Of a stretch of DNA of 64,000 bases, positions 17,396 to 27,900 are shown piece by piece; the stretch's first letter is position 1, and the number at the start of each line of letters is the position of its first letter. The stretch lies in NCBI GenBank assembly GCA_000688615.1, contig JHVA01000001.1, forward strand, positions 1,612,001 to 1,676,000. The letters run 5' to 3'. A model generated the notes under the pieces. It had not been told where the DNA came from. It saw only the letters and a list, made by a program, of their open reading frames with translations, and did not search any database. A program made the translations under genes and the position numbers. Source of the DNA: Acidobacteriaceae bacterium KBS 146 (GTDB lineage: Bacteria > Acidobacteriota > Terriglobia > Terriglobales > Acidobacteriaceae).

Positions 17396-19495
17396 TTGCA
17401 TTCCCGCCTCGCACAATCGGCCCTCTTGCTTTCTCTCCTCTTCTGGATACTACCTTCCACACTTCATGCAGTCGATCCAGCTAAAAAGCTGGCGCCAGAG
17501 TACCGACACTGGCTCGAAGAGGAGGTGCCTTACATCATCCAAAAAGAGGAACGAAACGAATTTTTAACACTGAGTAGCGATCGAGAGCGAGACTCTTTCA
17601 TCAAGACGTTCTGGGACATTAGAAACCCCCAGCCCGGCTCTGAGATCAACGAATATAAAGAAGAACACTATCGTCGACTTGCATACGCCGATCAATACTT
17701 CGGCAACGTTAAAGAACAGGATGGATGGCGTACAGATCGTGGGCGCGTCTATATCACTCTCGGGGAGCCGCAGCAGCGAGCAAATTATCCAGAGTCAAGA
17801 AATATTCGCCCGCTCCTTATCTGGTTTTATCAGTCAAAAAACCCGGCGCTACCGACGCACTTCTATATCGTCTTTTATAAACGAAGTATCGGTGAAGACT
17901 ACGCTCTCTATTCTCCTTACCAGGACGGCCCTTCCAGGCTCGTTACTGGACTCGAAGGAAAGAACGATCAGAAGAACAATCTCGATATCATTAAGCGATC
18001 GCTTGGAGATGAAGTGGCTCGCACAACGATCTCCCTCATCCCAACCGAGCCTGTTAACCTCAACGACTACACGCCGAGCCTTCAGTCTGATGTACTGGTC
18101 AGCACTATTAAGGGTCTGCCGGATAATCCGCTGACAAAAGAGATGCTGAAGCAACGCCGAGCACGCGAGAGCATCACTACCAGCGTATTTCTCGGCACAA
18201 ACTCCGCCTCCGCCCAAACCGCCATCCTGCGCGATGCCACCGGCCGCATGACTGCCAACGCTCTGGTTTCATACAACCTCCCTGAGCAGGCGATCATCGG
18301 GACTCTGCCTGACAAAAAGCTCGGCTATTCCCTTACTCTCCAGACTTCTGTACTTACAGCCGATGGCAAAGAAGCGATCTATCAGCAGAATGACAAGCTG
18401 ACCAGAGCCATAAGTGAAAGCGAGGCGGCCAATTTACGCACAAAGAGGTTCGGTGCAGAAACCCGCGTTCCACTCGCTCCCGGCCAGTACCAGCTTGTCT
18501 ACACTTTGACCAACGATCTCACCCACAGCGCTGTTCGAGAGCGAGTCTCAGTCAGCTTGCCTGATCCCGCAGCCGCTACCTGGGCTATCAGTAGTGTTAT
18601 TGCCTTTTCCCCTCAGCCCTCTCACGATCCGGAAACAAGACTCCCATTCAGCATCTCAGGCCTTCGCTTTGAGCCACGTGGTGTGCAACAGACTATGCTT
18701 CACGCCGGAGAACCTCTTCACCTGATCTTCCAGCTGTGGACAAAGTCTGCCCCTCCTGAATCGCGGCAAGGCCAGAAGATAAAGGTCCACTATGTTCTTG
18801 GGTCTGTGCAGTCAGGAGCAGAACCTCATCAGGAAGACGAACAGATCGATGCCGGCACCTTTGATGAGTCTGGCACCCTTCTCACAGGACATACCCTCTC
18901 GACCGAAAACCTCACGCCCGGCACCTACCGCATCGTTATCACCGCCACAGACGAAGCTTCGCAGCAAAAAGCGCACGCGGTCGTAACCCTGCGAATCGTC
19001 GACGACACCGCCGCTACCGGTCTCTGGACGGCCTACGATGTCAGCGAAGGCAGTGGGCGCGGTCTGGCCATAGACGATTACAAGCGAGCCCTCACTGCCA
19101 TGATATCGGGGCATAATGACAGCGCTATCTCCTGGTTTCGGCGTTCGCTTGCTGACGACCAGACCTACCTCCCTGCACTCGATCATCTCGTCGACTTGCT
19201 CTCGCAGATCCAGCGATACAACGAGGTTGCAGAACTCACCAACACTTATCCACTTTCGCACGATGTAAGTCCCCAGACCGCCATACTTCTCTCTAAGGCC
19301 CGTGCCCAGACTGGAGACTTCAAGGGCGCAGCCGGTCTTTTGGAGCAGGAGCTTCAGTTCCAGCCCGCGACCGCCGACCTCTATCTCACCCTCGCAAGCA
19401 TCTACGAAAAGCAAGGCAACTCCTCCAAGGCCGAGGATTACAAACAGCGCGCTACAAAGCTCGCCAAGGTAGGCGTCTCATCTGTTCCTAATTAG
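17396..19495 (+). CDS. Exported GWxTD-domain protein with C-terminal TPR-like repeats
   Basis: The 699-residue protein starts at TTG 17396 with GAGGAG 8 bases upstream and has a signal peptide (ALLLSLLFWILPSTLHA). The GWxTD domain spans about 35-170, with the name-giving DGWRTDRGRVYITLGEP at 109-125. A beta-rich middle follows, and TPR-like helical pairs occupy about 570-690. The family is common in Acidobacteriota, often beside Oar-like receptors, and has no proven biochemical role; a periplasmic or cell-envelope binding function is likely. A strong terminator separates it from the broken receptor upstream, so it must have its own promoter or depend on read-through. Confidence 0.85.
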   Translation: MHSRLAQSALLLSLLFWILPSTLHAVDPAKKLAPEYRHWLEEEVPYIIQKEERNEFLTLSSDRERDSFIKTFWDIRNPQPGSEINEYKEEHYRRLAYADQYFGNVKEQDGWRTDRGRVYITLGEPQQRANYPESRNIRPLLIWFYQSKNPALPTHFYIVFYKRSIGEDYALYSPYQDGPSRLVTGLEGKNDQKNNLDIIKRSLGDEVARTTISLIPTEPVNLNDYTPSLQSDVLVSTIKGLPDNPLTKEMLKQRRARESITTSVFLGTNSASAQTAILRDATGRMTANALVSYNLPEQAIIGTLPDKKLGYSLTLQTSVLTADGKEAIYQQNDKLTRAISESEAANLRTKRFGAETRVPLAPGQYQLVYTLTNDLTHSAVRERVSVSLPDPAAATWAISSVIAFSPQPSHDPETRLPFSISGLRFEPRGVQQTMLHAGEPLHLIFQLWTKSAPPESRQGQKIKVHYVLGSVQSGAEPHQEDEQIDAGTFDESGTLLTGHTLSTENLTPGTYRIVITATDEASQQKAHAVVTLRIVDDTAATGLWTAYDVSEGSGRGLAIDDYKRALTAMISGHNDSAISWFRRSLADDQTYLPALDHLVDLLSQIQRYNEVAELTNTYPLSHDVSPQTAILLSKARAQTGDFKGAAGLLEQELQFQPATADLYLTLASIYEKQGNSSKAEDYKQRATKLAKVGVSSVPN

Positions 19496-19540
19496 TGGCA
19501 CGTTCGTGGAAATAGGAACCGGCGCTCGGCGAAAAGCGCG

Positions 19541-20441
19541 ATGTCAACGGACGTGAAGCGCGATGATGCGTGTATTGCTGACTCCCGCCGCGAACAAAAT
19601 CGCCGCTAAGCAGACACGGTATCAGCTTCATAAAAAGGTGAGATCTGGGCGCCTGGTTAGAACTGGTTCCGCGACAACACTCAACTGGTGGCAAGACCAA
19701 GCCGCTCGGTATTAGCAAGCCTGGGCAGTGAATACACCGACGGATGATACACCCGATCCCTGGTGATGCAGATGAACGAAAACCTTGCGCGCTCGGTGAA
19801 TGGCTGAGCAGCCTTTCGGCACGTTACAGCTGCCTTCGCGGACGCCAAACCGAGGCTTGGAGAAGACGCCCTTACGGGATTGGAAATCGCTTCGCGATTC
19901 AACACTTTTCCACTCCTCAAGGACGAAATGCCTCTGTTTCACTAACTGTGTCGGACGCAGCTTGCTCCGCTAGATATTTGCTCAGACGACGAAATCGAAG
20001 AGCTTGTTTACAAACTGGATCTCCCGCAGAGAGGGCTCGTAGCAAACATAGGTCAGGGATCGTCAGAACTCCTCGGAAATCTGTCTAGACAATCGCCGAG
20101 TCTTCCGCTACATAATCCTTACAGCATTTTTTAACCGCTACTAGCGTTGCCACACTCCTCCTGGAGTGCGTTCGCAGCATCATCGAGTTTCCCATCGGAC
20201 CTGCATGGCTCGGTTGCCAAGCCGCAAACCAGCGAGTGCGAAATAGAACGTTGCTATCCAGCTTCTCCGCTGGAGTAGCGCAGTCAGTCAGCCAAGTGGC
20301 TGCTGTGTGCGCCAACAGAACTATTACCTCCGTTTCTCCAGATTAATGCGCGGTTTCCTCCTCGTGAATCCACTCACCAGGAAAAGAAATATTTCAATGC
20401 TTGTATGTCGCGAAAGGGTGGATTGAATGCTTCGCTTTAAG
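19541..20441 (+). pseudogene. Possible unidentified gene remnant: protein-like frame with several in-frame stops
   Basis: From ATG 19541 one frame (19541 mod 3) reads for about 300 codons with roughly eight stops and no need for a frameshift. Stretches look protein-like, for example LASLGSEYTDG, MNENLARSVNG, GEDALTGLEIASRFN, DDEIEELVYKLDLPQRGLV and GQGSSELLGNLSRQ. The stops are TAA, TAG and TGA at sites where Gln or Trp would fit, for example around 19607, 19745, 19805 and 19952. I recognise no family. The number of stops is only moderately below chance at this GC, so this may simply be non-coding DNA. Confidence 0.3.
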
Positions 20442-20641
20442 GTAAGTGTTTTCTCGTTGCGAAAAGAACCCTGACTTTCTCTTTCCTCTTCCTCGGCCTT
20501 GTCGGATTCATGAATGCGCAGGGTCAGCTTCCAAGTCTGGCAAAGAGGTTCACGAGCAGCTGATTCCGGTCACCGACAAGCACACCCACTAGCTATCCCG
20601 AACGACTTCTGAGAATAGACTCTCCTAAGAGGAAACGGACT

Positions 20642-20884
20642 CTAAAGGAGCGTATCTGATTGTTGCGATACCGCGACAATGTCAACGGATTTATCCAATG
20701 TCAACGGCGACGTTCGAGAGGCGCTTCGATAGAGGCTACTCGTTCTGGAACGCTCTGACATATGGCACATGTCTGTTCGATCATCTCGCAATTCAACGCA
20801 TTTGGCAGTACCATCGGCAACTCCCTGTACAGGGGTCGCATGAGCCGATGCACCTAGACAAATGCAAATAGCGGCAAGATTCAA
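20642..20884 (-). CDS. Doubtful small exported protein
   Basis: An 80-codon frame begins at TTG 20884, only 24 bases after the universal stress gene on the same strand. Its N-terminus resembles a short signal peptide (LAAICICLGASAHA). The rest is Ser/Arg/Asp-rich without a recognised motif. There is no convincing ribosome binding site, and the plus strand opposite also looks like remnant sequence (LTFSFLFLGLVGFMNAQGQ near 20465-20530, followed soon by a stop). It may be a relic. Confidence 0.2.
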   Translation of the reverse strand: MNLAAICICLGASAHATPVQGVADGTAKCVELRDDRTDMCHMSERSRTSSLYRSASRTSPLTLDKSVDIVAVSQQSDTLL

Positions 20885-20908
20885 ACTTTGGGCCGCTAAA
20901 CCTGGCCT

Positions 20909-21793
20909 TCAATTGATCCTGTAAGTCATGACTGGAGTTACGGCGCTACGGATCACACTGGCTGCTACATTATCGGAGGTGGGTGAGGAAAGACTGCGCC
21001 GAGTCTCAAGTGGCATCAGAATGAGTGAGCTGCATAGCTCCTGGCTTCGGGAGACAATCGCCTTTTCGGGTTCTCCAAATAAGAGCGAAGCTGATACTGA
21101 CACCTCTCCTGCTCGCAAATGACATGCGATATTTTCACAAGTGTATGCCATGTCTTGAAAGGCATGGGGCATAGAAAGTGCTCGATTCATATCAACGACG
21201 TGCAAGACCTCCAATCGGGCCTGGAACAACTTGGCCACACTGATTGCAAACTTCAGGTATCGCTCCTCGCAAGGTAACTCGATAGGCACAAGAATAGACA
21301 TTCCTTCTTGCCATCGGAACGTAGCATTATTGACCTTCGGGCCGTATGTCAGAACCGGACATGACATCGAACGCAAGAGTTGTTCTGTCGTTGCGCCAAG
21401 GGTCTTTCGATCTTTCGAACCATGTCCGTAAGCCCCAAGCAAAAGTAGATCCGCATCTTCTTCGTCGCCAATCTCAATGAGCCTCTTGGCCACGTCTCCG
21501 GAACGCAGCACCTTTCGGCAAGGATGACCCGCCAGGTCAATCCTTTTCCGAATGTCCTGTAGAGCGATATTGGCACGCGACTTTCTATTGGATAAAGAGC
21601 CTTCCAGGAGACCGGGTGTCTCCGGCTCTTCGACATGTGCCACTATGATCTCCGAATGGAACCGGTTTGACAGAGCCATCGCATCCGCCAAAGCATGATC
21701 TGCCCCCTCTGAAAAGTCGTGACCAACAATAATCGTCTTCAACGTTTTTAGATCAGCGCCTTTCTTGATTCCCGGCAATGTTTCAGCTGCCAT
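20909..21793 (-). CDS. Tandem universal stress protein (two UspA domains)
   Basis: The 294-residue cytoplasmic protein consists of two UspA folds. Domain 1 (about 18-150) starts with TIIVGHDFSEGADHAL and has the ATP-binding pattern G-2x-G-9x-G at Gly120, Gly123 and Gly133 (GAYGHGSKDRKTLGAT). Domain 2 (about 165-290) begins MSILVPIELPCEERYL and lacks the glycine motif, ending SVIRSAVTPVMTYRI, so it probably does not bind ATP in the same way. Usp proteins respond to starvation, redox or other stress. It is monocistronic or followed only by the doubtful 80-codon frame. Confidence 0.92.
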   Translation of the reverse strand: MAAETLPGIKKGADLKTLKTIIVGHDFSEGADHALADAMALSNRFHSEIIVAHVEEPETPGLLEGSLSNRKSRANIALQDIRKRIDLAGHPCRKVLRSGDVAKRLIEIGDEEDADLLLLGAYGHGSKDRKTLGATTEQLLRSMSCPVLTYGPKVNNATFRWQEGMSILVPIELPCEERYLKFAISVAKLFQARLEVLHVVDMNRALSMPHAFQDMAYTCENIACHLRAGEVSVSASLLFGEPEKAIVSRSQELCSSLILMPLETRRSLSSPTSDNVAASVIRSAVTPVMTYRIN

Positions 21794-22087
21794 TGGCTAT
21801 CTCCGACCGAAGAACCGCCTGACGAAAAGCTGGGCTCTTCTGTACTGGCATAGAAGAACAGAACAGACCGCCTGAAAGATGTGTTCTGCATCACCTTAGG
21901 ACACTTAAAATTGCATAAGTTGGAAACGTGAGAATCAAGGGAAGTTTTCTACCTGCGCGCGAGACGCACCCTAAAACTAGCTGGAAACACTTGATTCTCT
22001 TCAGAGGTGATCATGATGCAGATATCTGCTCCTCACGGTTTCCATTCATCAAGCACCTTCAAGCGGCCGCCTTTTTACGGGTCGCTC

Positions 22088-24751
22088 TCATGCTCTCCGA
22101 TAGAGTGCAAAATAAGGCTGGTTTGACAGGGTCGGATTAAGAGCCGGGTGAAAAGTGGCGTCAGCCTCGCTTCGAAGTTCGAAGTAGTACTGCAGCGGAA
22201 ACTCCGACTGGGTATAAGCACCAGGAATGGCCGCGGTAAACACATCTCCGTTGCGCTCCATGCGTTTTGAAAGCCAACGCTCCGCATGGGTCACATGACG
22301 ATACCAGAGCACCACTTCTGCGACGGGATCTTCAGTCTGCAGCCTAATAGCGAGATCGCTGCCGGGATGGAATGTTTGAGCGGGAATATGGCTCGCCTTG
22401 TAATTTGGGCGTCTACGCGGAGCAGCGATCAACGCGATGGCGTCAATGCCTGTATTTGTGACATTTGCAGTAGCGAAATACTGGTCGAGGGCCGCGACAT
22501 CTTTCTCAATCTCCGGCACTCTGTCCAACCAGTGACCACGACGGATGGGGATAGAGCCATAGCTGACATCAGCGGCGTAAACGGACTTCGCTCGTGTCGC
22601 CATCTTTCTCCACGACTCGAGAGCTTTGCGATAGCAATTAAGGCTCTTTGCAGCTACCTGCTTATCACCGGTACGCTCAAACAGTGAGTAACACAATGCA
22701 GCCCGGAACAAAGAAGCAAAGTAGCATCCAAGTCCATTAAGGATAAGGATGTCCTCCTCGGCACGTCGAAATGCAGGCGACGACATGCGGCCCGCTGCCG
22801 TCTTCTTCGCATTAGAAAGAGCGTTCGCCGATCGGGCGATCATCTCATCCATCCATTGGGCAACTTCGAGCGGGTTGTAATGAGGACCGACTTCTTTGTG
22901 AACTAAGGTTTGCGCATAGCTGTCTATGGAGGCGAACAACTGTGGATCGAGCGGGCTCACACTACTCACATTGTGTGGTGCGGGAGAATCACTGTAGAGC
23001 GGCTTCTCTTTAACCGGCAGGATGGATGTCGGGGTATACATTTCAACCCATAAGGAGTGGTTCGAGGCCGAAGGCAACCATGCCGTAGTCACTAAGGGCA
23101 GAATGCGGCTCGAGTTTGCAAGAGCTATCCCAAGCTGTTCTGACGCATCTCCGTAGGTCTTCTGTAAGGAATGTCGGTAGCTATCTGGAGAAGTCCCGGG
23201 ATTGTAGAGGTGACGGCCCCATATCCGATAGGTCAAATCGAACTTATCGGTGTCGAGTGTTGACGCACCAAGCTGCCGATTAGCATATGCATCTCGCCCG
23301 CCGGGAAGGCCCGCCCCTTCTCGACCTTTAAAAGTAAGCGGTTCACAGATCTCCATTCCGGCTGCTCCACAGAAGTTCGCAGCATGACCATAGCCTGATG
23401 CAAGTGCGGCGTCTCCCCACAGCAAATGGCGTTGTGTACCGGGCCAGACGCGATAAAGCAGATCAATTCCATTCCCTTCACGATAGAAATCACCGTAGCC
23501 GTAACGTGTGAAGTTCCTTGCTCCATTCGAAACCGCAAAGGTTCCGGTTACGTTTTCGCGCGGATATTCCGTCGCGCGAATATCTGCCTGGTGATAACCA
23601 ATTCCAAGATGCTCTGCCCAAAATTTTGCACCTGCCGTTAAGCGCATGCCGGTTTTGTGCCCTATGTCGATCATTCGCTGATCGAGTCCCTTGGCATGCA
23701 TATCGATCTCGATCGGACGGCCAGCGTTACGAAAGGCGTCGAAAAGAATCTCCCAAAAATCGTAGCTTCCTTCGGGGATTCCGCTTTCTCCATGGACACG
23801 GAGGGTTACACCTCTAATTTGCGGACAGACTTTTAATAGTTCTGCGAGGGCATCACGGCAATATGCAGCATGACTTGCCGGCGTGAGACCCAAAATATGA
23901 TGGTCTGAGTTTGGACTGTCTGTCCACATGTAAGCGTGGGTCCAAATGGCTAACTGAAAATCAAGACCCCGTCGTTCAGTTTCTGCCGCAATAAACTGCA
24001 GTGTTTCGAGATTTTTCTCTCGCTCACCAGAAGGAAGTGGCGGATCAACGCGAACATCCGGATACTTCTCCAGTTTTACAAGGTAGGGATAGGGAAAATG
24101 CAGATAGTCGCCCGTTACCCCTTTTGGAAAGTCGTAGCCGATCCCTAGGGTAAAGTTGAAGCGATTGAAACGCGCAAAGGCAAGCGTATCAAGATAGCTG
24201 GTCCAGAAACTACGGTCATAGAACCAAGATTTGTCTTCAATTTCTGAGCAGAAAGACCTTGCGACGCTACGAATGCGATTCGGTGTCGTTTCGACAATGG
24301 AATCCGGCAACGTCAGAGCAATCATTGGATCGTCAGTCGCACGAACGCGGTCGGTGAGTTCCAGAACACCATATATAAGGCCACGTGCATCAACGCCACT
24401 GACAAGGATGGACCTATCGCCACCGTTACTTGGAATGAGGGCGACAGTCTCGGGTCCACGCTCTTTTGGTAGAGCAAAACTATTTGCCAGCACGGCGCCG
24501 AATGGAGCGACGATAATGGTAACCGCAGGACGGCCACTGCCGTGGGTAGGCACTTCCCTGCTTTCAAGAGCGGATCGTAGTTGCTCGACCGCCCAGGACA
24601 CTCCGGGTGTCTTGGTAAGGGCGTCAGAAGAATCCACTTTGAGAGCGACAGATCCATTGAATCGCGATGTCGCCCGTACACTGCTGCCAATCGAGGAAGT
24701 GGCAGCCGCAGCAAGCTGCATAAATCTTCTACGAGTAGTCGCTAAATTCAC
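22088..24751 (-). CDS. Tat-exported glycosidase-like protein with GH67/GH20-type N-terminal domain
   Basis: The 887-residue protein has a twin-arginine signal (TTRRRFMQLAAAATSS). The N-terminal alpha/beta domain contains ILVSGVDARGLIYGVLELTDRV at about 113-134, the hallmark of the non-catalytic domain before GH67 alpha-glucuronidase and GH20 hexosaminidase barrels. A barrel-like region follows, with RFNRFNFTLGIGYDFP, FQLAIWTHAYMW, VTLRVHGESGIPEG and PIEIDMHAKGLDQ. The C-terminal part is helical and then beta-rich. The catalytic residues cannot be fixed by eye; Glu in RVHGESG is a candidate. It is on the same strand 243 bases behind a TonB receptor, suggesting that it processes the imported glycan. 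Confidence 0.65.
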   Translation of the reverse strand: MNLATTRRRFMQLAAAATSSIGSSVRATSRFNGSVALKVDSSDALTKTPGVSWAVEQLRSALESREVPTHGSGRPAVTIIVAPFGAVLANSFALPKERGPETVALIPSNGGDRSILVSGVDARGLIYGVLELTDRVRATDDPMIALTLPDSIVETTPNRIRSVARSFCSEIEDKSWFYDRSFWTSYLDTLAFARFNRFNFTLGIGYDFPKGVTGDYLHFPYPYLVKLEKYPDVRVDPPLPSGEREKNLETLQFIAAETERRGLDFQLAIWTHAYMWTDSPNSDHHILGLTPASHAAYCRDALAELLKVCPQIRGVTLRVHGESGIPEGSYDFWEILFDAFRNAGRPIEIDMHAKGLDQRMIDIGHKTGMRLTAGAKFWAEHLGIGYHQADIRATEYPRENVTGTFAVSNGARNFTRYGYGDFYREGNGIDLLYRVWPGTQRHLLWGDAALASGYGHAANFCGAAGMEICEPLTFKGREGAGLPGGRDAYANRQLGASTLDTDKFDLTYRIWGRHLYNPGTSPDSYRHSLQKTYGDASEQLGIALANSSRILPLVTTAWLPSASNHSLWVEMYTPTSILPVKEKPLYSDSPAPHNVSSVSPLDPQLFASIDSYAQTLVHKEVGPHYNPLEVAQWMDEMIARSANALSNAKKTAAGRMSSPAFRRAEEDILILNGLGCYFASLFRAALCYSLFERTGDKQVAAKSLNCYRKALESWRKMATRAKSVYAADVSYGSIPIRRGHWLDRVPEIEKDVAALDQYFATANVTNTGIDAIALIAAPRRRPNYKASHIPAQTFHPGSDLAIRLQTEDPVAEVVLWYRHVTHAERWLSKRMERNGDVFTAAIPGAYTQSEFPLQYYFELRSEADATFHPALNPTLSNQPYFALYRRA

Positions 24752-24956
24752 TTAAGTGACCCCATCACCACAGTTGTCCGCCTGATTTGGCGTGGGCACC
24801 TTTATACGATCCAAATACAAAAAAGAGCAACAATACGGTTCCACGAATTATCGGATCACAGAGTGGGTGAAGGCTTTCGCAGCACATCGCATGGTCAAAG
24901 ACGACGTTGGCGTGACGATCTGTTCAGCTGTCTAACGTGGGACCCAAATCCAAAAC

Positions 24957-24990
24957 TGTGGCGCGAAGCACAAGAGTACCTCGCGCCACA
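24957..24990 (-). terminator. Hairpin terminator after the TonB receptor gene
   Basis: TGTGGCGCGA and TCGCGCCACA form a perfect 10-bp stem around a 14-base loop. On the minus strand it is followed by GTTTTGG, and on the plus strand by ATTTTTAG, so it may act in both directions. It separates the receptor gene, whose stop is at 24995, from the glycosidase-like gene, perhaps reducing read-through. Confidence 0.6.
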
Positions 24991-24994
24991 ATTT

Positions 24995-27900
24995 TTAGAA
25001 TTCAAGGCGAACCGATACTTGGCCCGTGCGGTTGCCGCCGTTTTCGTTGGTTGTGGCCGCTGTAATGGTTCCGAAAGCTTTGGCGTTACTGAGGTCGAGG
25101 TTGGGGTTGGTGAGGTTGGTATGATTCAGAACGTTTGTGAAGGTTCCTTCCGCCTTCAGATGTACTCCTTCAGTGATCGCGAAGGTTTTGCTGAGACCGG
25201 AAGAGAGATTTACGAGCCCAGGGCCAACAATGGAACCAACCTGGGAATTTCCGAAGCGACCGATGGGAAGCGGAACTGGACCGGAACCGCTGCCAGTGGT
25301 GCATTTGGTTCCTGGTTGCCAGGCTGGATTGCCGGGACAGGTGAAGGCCTTGGCATTGACCCAATTGTTGCGATTCTGGTTAGCGGGCTTCCAGCGAGCG
25401 CCGGAGACATTGTCTGCATGCTGTGGACGGCTCGGAGCAATCCAACCAGCGGCTGTTGCACCGATGCCGGACCCTGTCCCGGAGGGATCTCCCTGACCAC
25501 CCGGGAAGTATGGTGTCAGGAAGGCGCCGGTCTGCCAGACGAAGACAGAGCTGAGACGCCAGCCACCAACGACTGCATCGGTAAAGCGAGACATCGATGA
25601 GCCGAAACGACGGCCGCGGCCGAAAGGAAGATCGTATACGGCTGTTGTGTTCCAGCGATGACGACGGGTTCCCGTGACATTGCCAAAGTCGGCATGGCGG
25701 TCCAGGACCGAAGTGGAGCGCGCACCACCGCTCTCGCCAGCGAAACCGGTATTGTTGGGGCCTTGATTGTCGGCGAGCGATTTAGCGTAGGTCCAGCTGG
25801 AATCAAAACTCAAGCCGCGTTGGAAACGGTGACTGAATTCGAGCTGCAGGGCATTATAGGTTGAGTTGGCGCCGGTAGCGCGAGTGTTGATAGTGCCCCA
25901 GTTTGGAAACAGGCGCGCGGTGAAGGGTTGGTTGAAGGCAGCAACGGTTGAAGAGAATGGTAGCGTGTTTTCATCAGGGGCCCAGACGAGCTGACGGGTG
26001 ATAGAACCTATATAGGAAATCCGGCCGCCATATCCTGCGCCGAAATCATGATCGATACTCAACGACCACTGCTGTGTGTAGGGGTCCTTCCAGTTAGTGC
26101 TGTTGGCCGTTCCGAAGTCATTTTGGCCATAGTTTTTGCTGCTGTTTCCTGAGCCCGATCCGGCAAAGATGGAGGGCCATTGATATCCGATGGCGTGCGT
26201 ATTGGCGTTATAGGTGTTGACGTACTCGGTGGTTGCCGCCTGTAACGTTCCTGTGAGGGAATAGAAGTTCGAACCGAGCAGGGTGATGTTGTAGATGCCA
26301 TATCCTCCGCGGATTGCGGTGCGGTCATCGTTGAAAGGACGGAAAGCAAAGCCAAACCGAGGCATGAAGCGCAGTTTAGGATAGTGTTTCAGGCCCCCCG
26401 GGAATCCAGCCTGGCTCGCAGTTTCAACAGGCATGCAGGGCGCGCCATTGATGACCGCGTTATTAGTGCTATGAACTCCATCAGGATTGCAGGCGTTCGC
26501 GCTGGCCAGATAATTCTGAGCTAGCAAGCTGGACTTGCCGTCAGGATAGATAACGCGTCCGGAGAGTGGGATGCTCGGGTCGAAGTTTCCGATGTCCCCT
26601 CCGGCATCCGTGTAACCCGGGTGAAGCTCGTACCGGATCCCGTAGCTGAGTGTAAGACGGTCAAGAACCTTCCATTGATCCTGTGCAAAGAAGTGATAAT
26701 GAATCGTGCTGCCATCGTTGTCCTGCTGGACGGTGTCGTACTCAGTTCCGTTTGGGATACCGAGTAAGAAGTCGGCGAAGTCGACTCCGGTGTAGTTCCC
26801 CACCGCAGAGCCGGTCGTGGTGTAACCGAAAGTACCGTAGTTGTCCGCACCGAAGAAGCCGAGCGGAGACATCGATCGAATGGTTCGGATGTCGCCCCCA
26901 AACTTGAAGGTGTGCCTGCCGCGAGTCCAGCTGAGGGTGTCCGTGTAGACAAAGATGTTCGACTTGTTGACAGACGAGAGCCGACCGACAGTCAAACCCT
27001 GCATGTTCTGGAAGGCAACTTCAGGTAGGCCGTTGAAAAACAGGTTTTGCAAACCCACAAGCCCCAGACCATCCGTGAACGCTTTGCCATTGTAGCTGTT
27101 GTCTTCGGAGGACGTGTAAAGGGTGAAGCCGAAGTGAGTTTCATTGGTCAGGTTTGGGCGTGCTGTCCAAGTAATGTTAGTGCTAAGGACACGAGATTTA
27201 TTGGCGTTGACCGACGAAGGGACGAGAAGTTTCTGCGGACTGAGGGTTGGATAACTCTTCCAGGTGAACCGTCCCCAGAGGAGTAGCTTCTGATTAGCCC
27301 CTAGATACTGATCCCCACGAATGTCGAACTGGTCGCTGTGCTTGCTCGCATTCTGATTGACGTAGTAGTTGGGATTCTGGCCGTCAGTATAGGAACTGAC
27401 ATCGCCGTGGTTGGGATCAGGAAAGAGGCTGAGAATCTTCTTTGCGGCGGGACTAATGACATTGGACGGAAGAGCAGCACCGAAAGTTCCACCGTTGAAA
27501 GGGTTGTTCAACGCACCGGAAAAACTCTTGGCGCTATAGTGGCTGAAGTCACCATTCTTCATGGCAACGGTGGGAACGACCTGCTGGCTCGGGGTTTGCT
27601 GTGGAAAACGATAGCCTTCGTAATCAGCGAAAAAGAACGTTCGGCCGTGCCCATTATAAAGATAAGGAATGATGACAGGGCCGCTGGCTTGTACGCCAAA
27701 CGTGTTACCCACCTTGTGAGGTTTGGTGACGGCACCGAAGGGAATGGAATCGAAGGCCGCATTTTGGTGATACCAGAAGGCGGAACCGTGAAAGCGATTT
27801 GTTCCACCTTTCGTAACAATACTGACTTCTCCCGGCTGACCGAACTCAGCGTTATTACCAACACCATCGGTGCGGAGCTCTGAGATGGCTTCGGTCGAGG

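Noticed and set aside
19541..20441. Stop-codon reassignment to explain the stop-riddled frame
   Set aside because: All three stop codons appear in it, and neighbouring genes end normally at the same codons.
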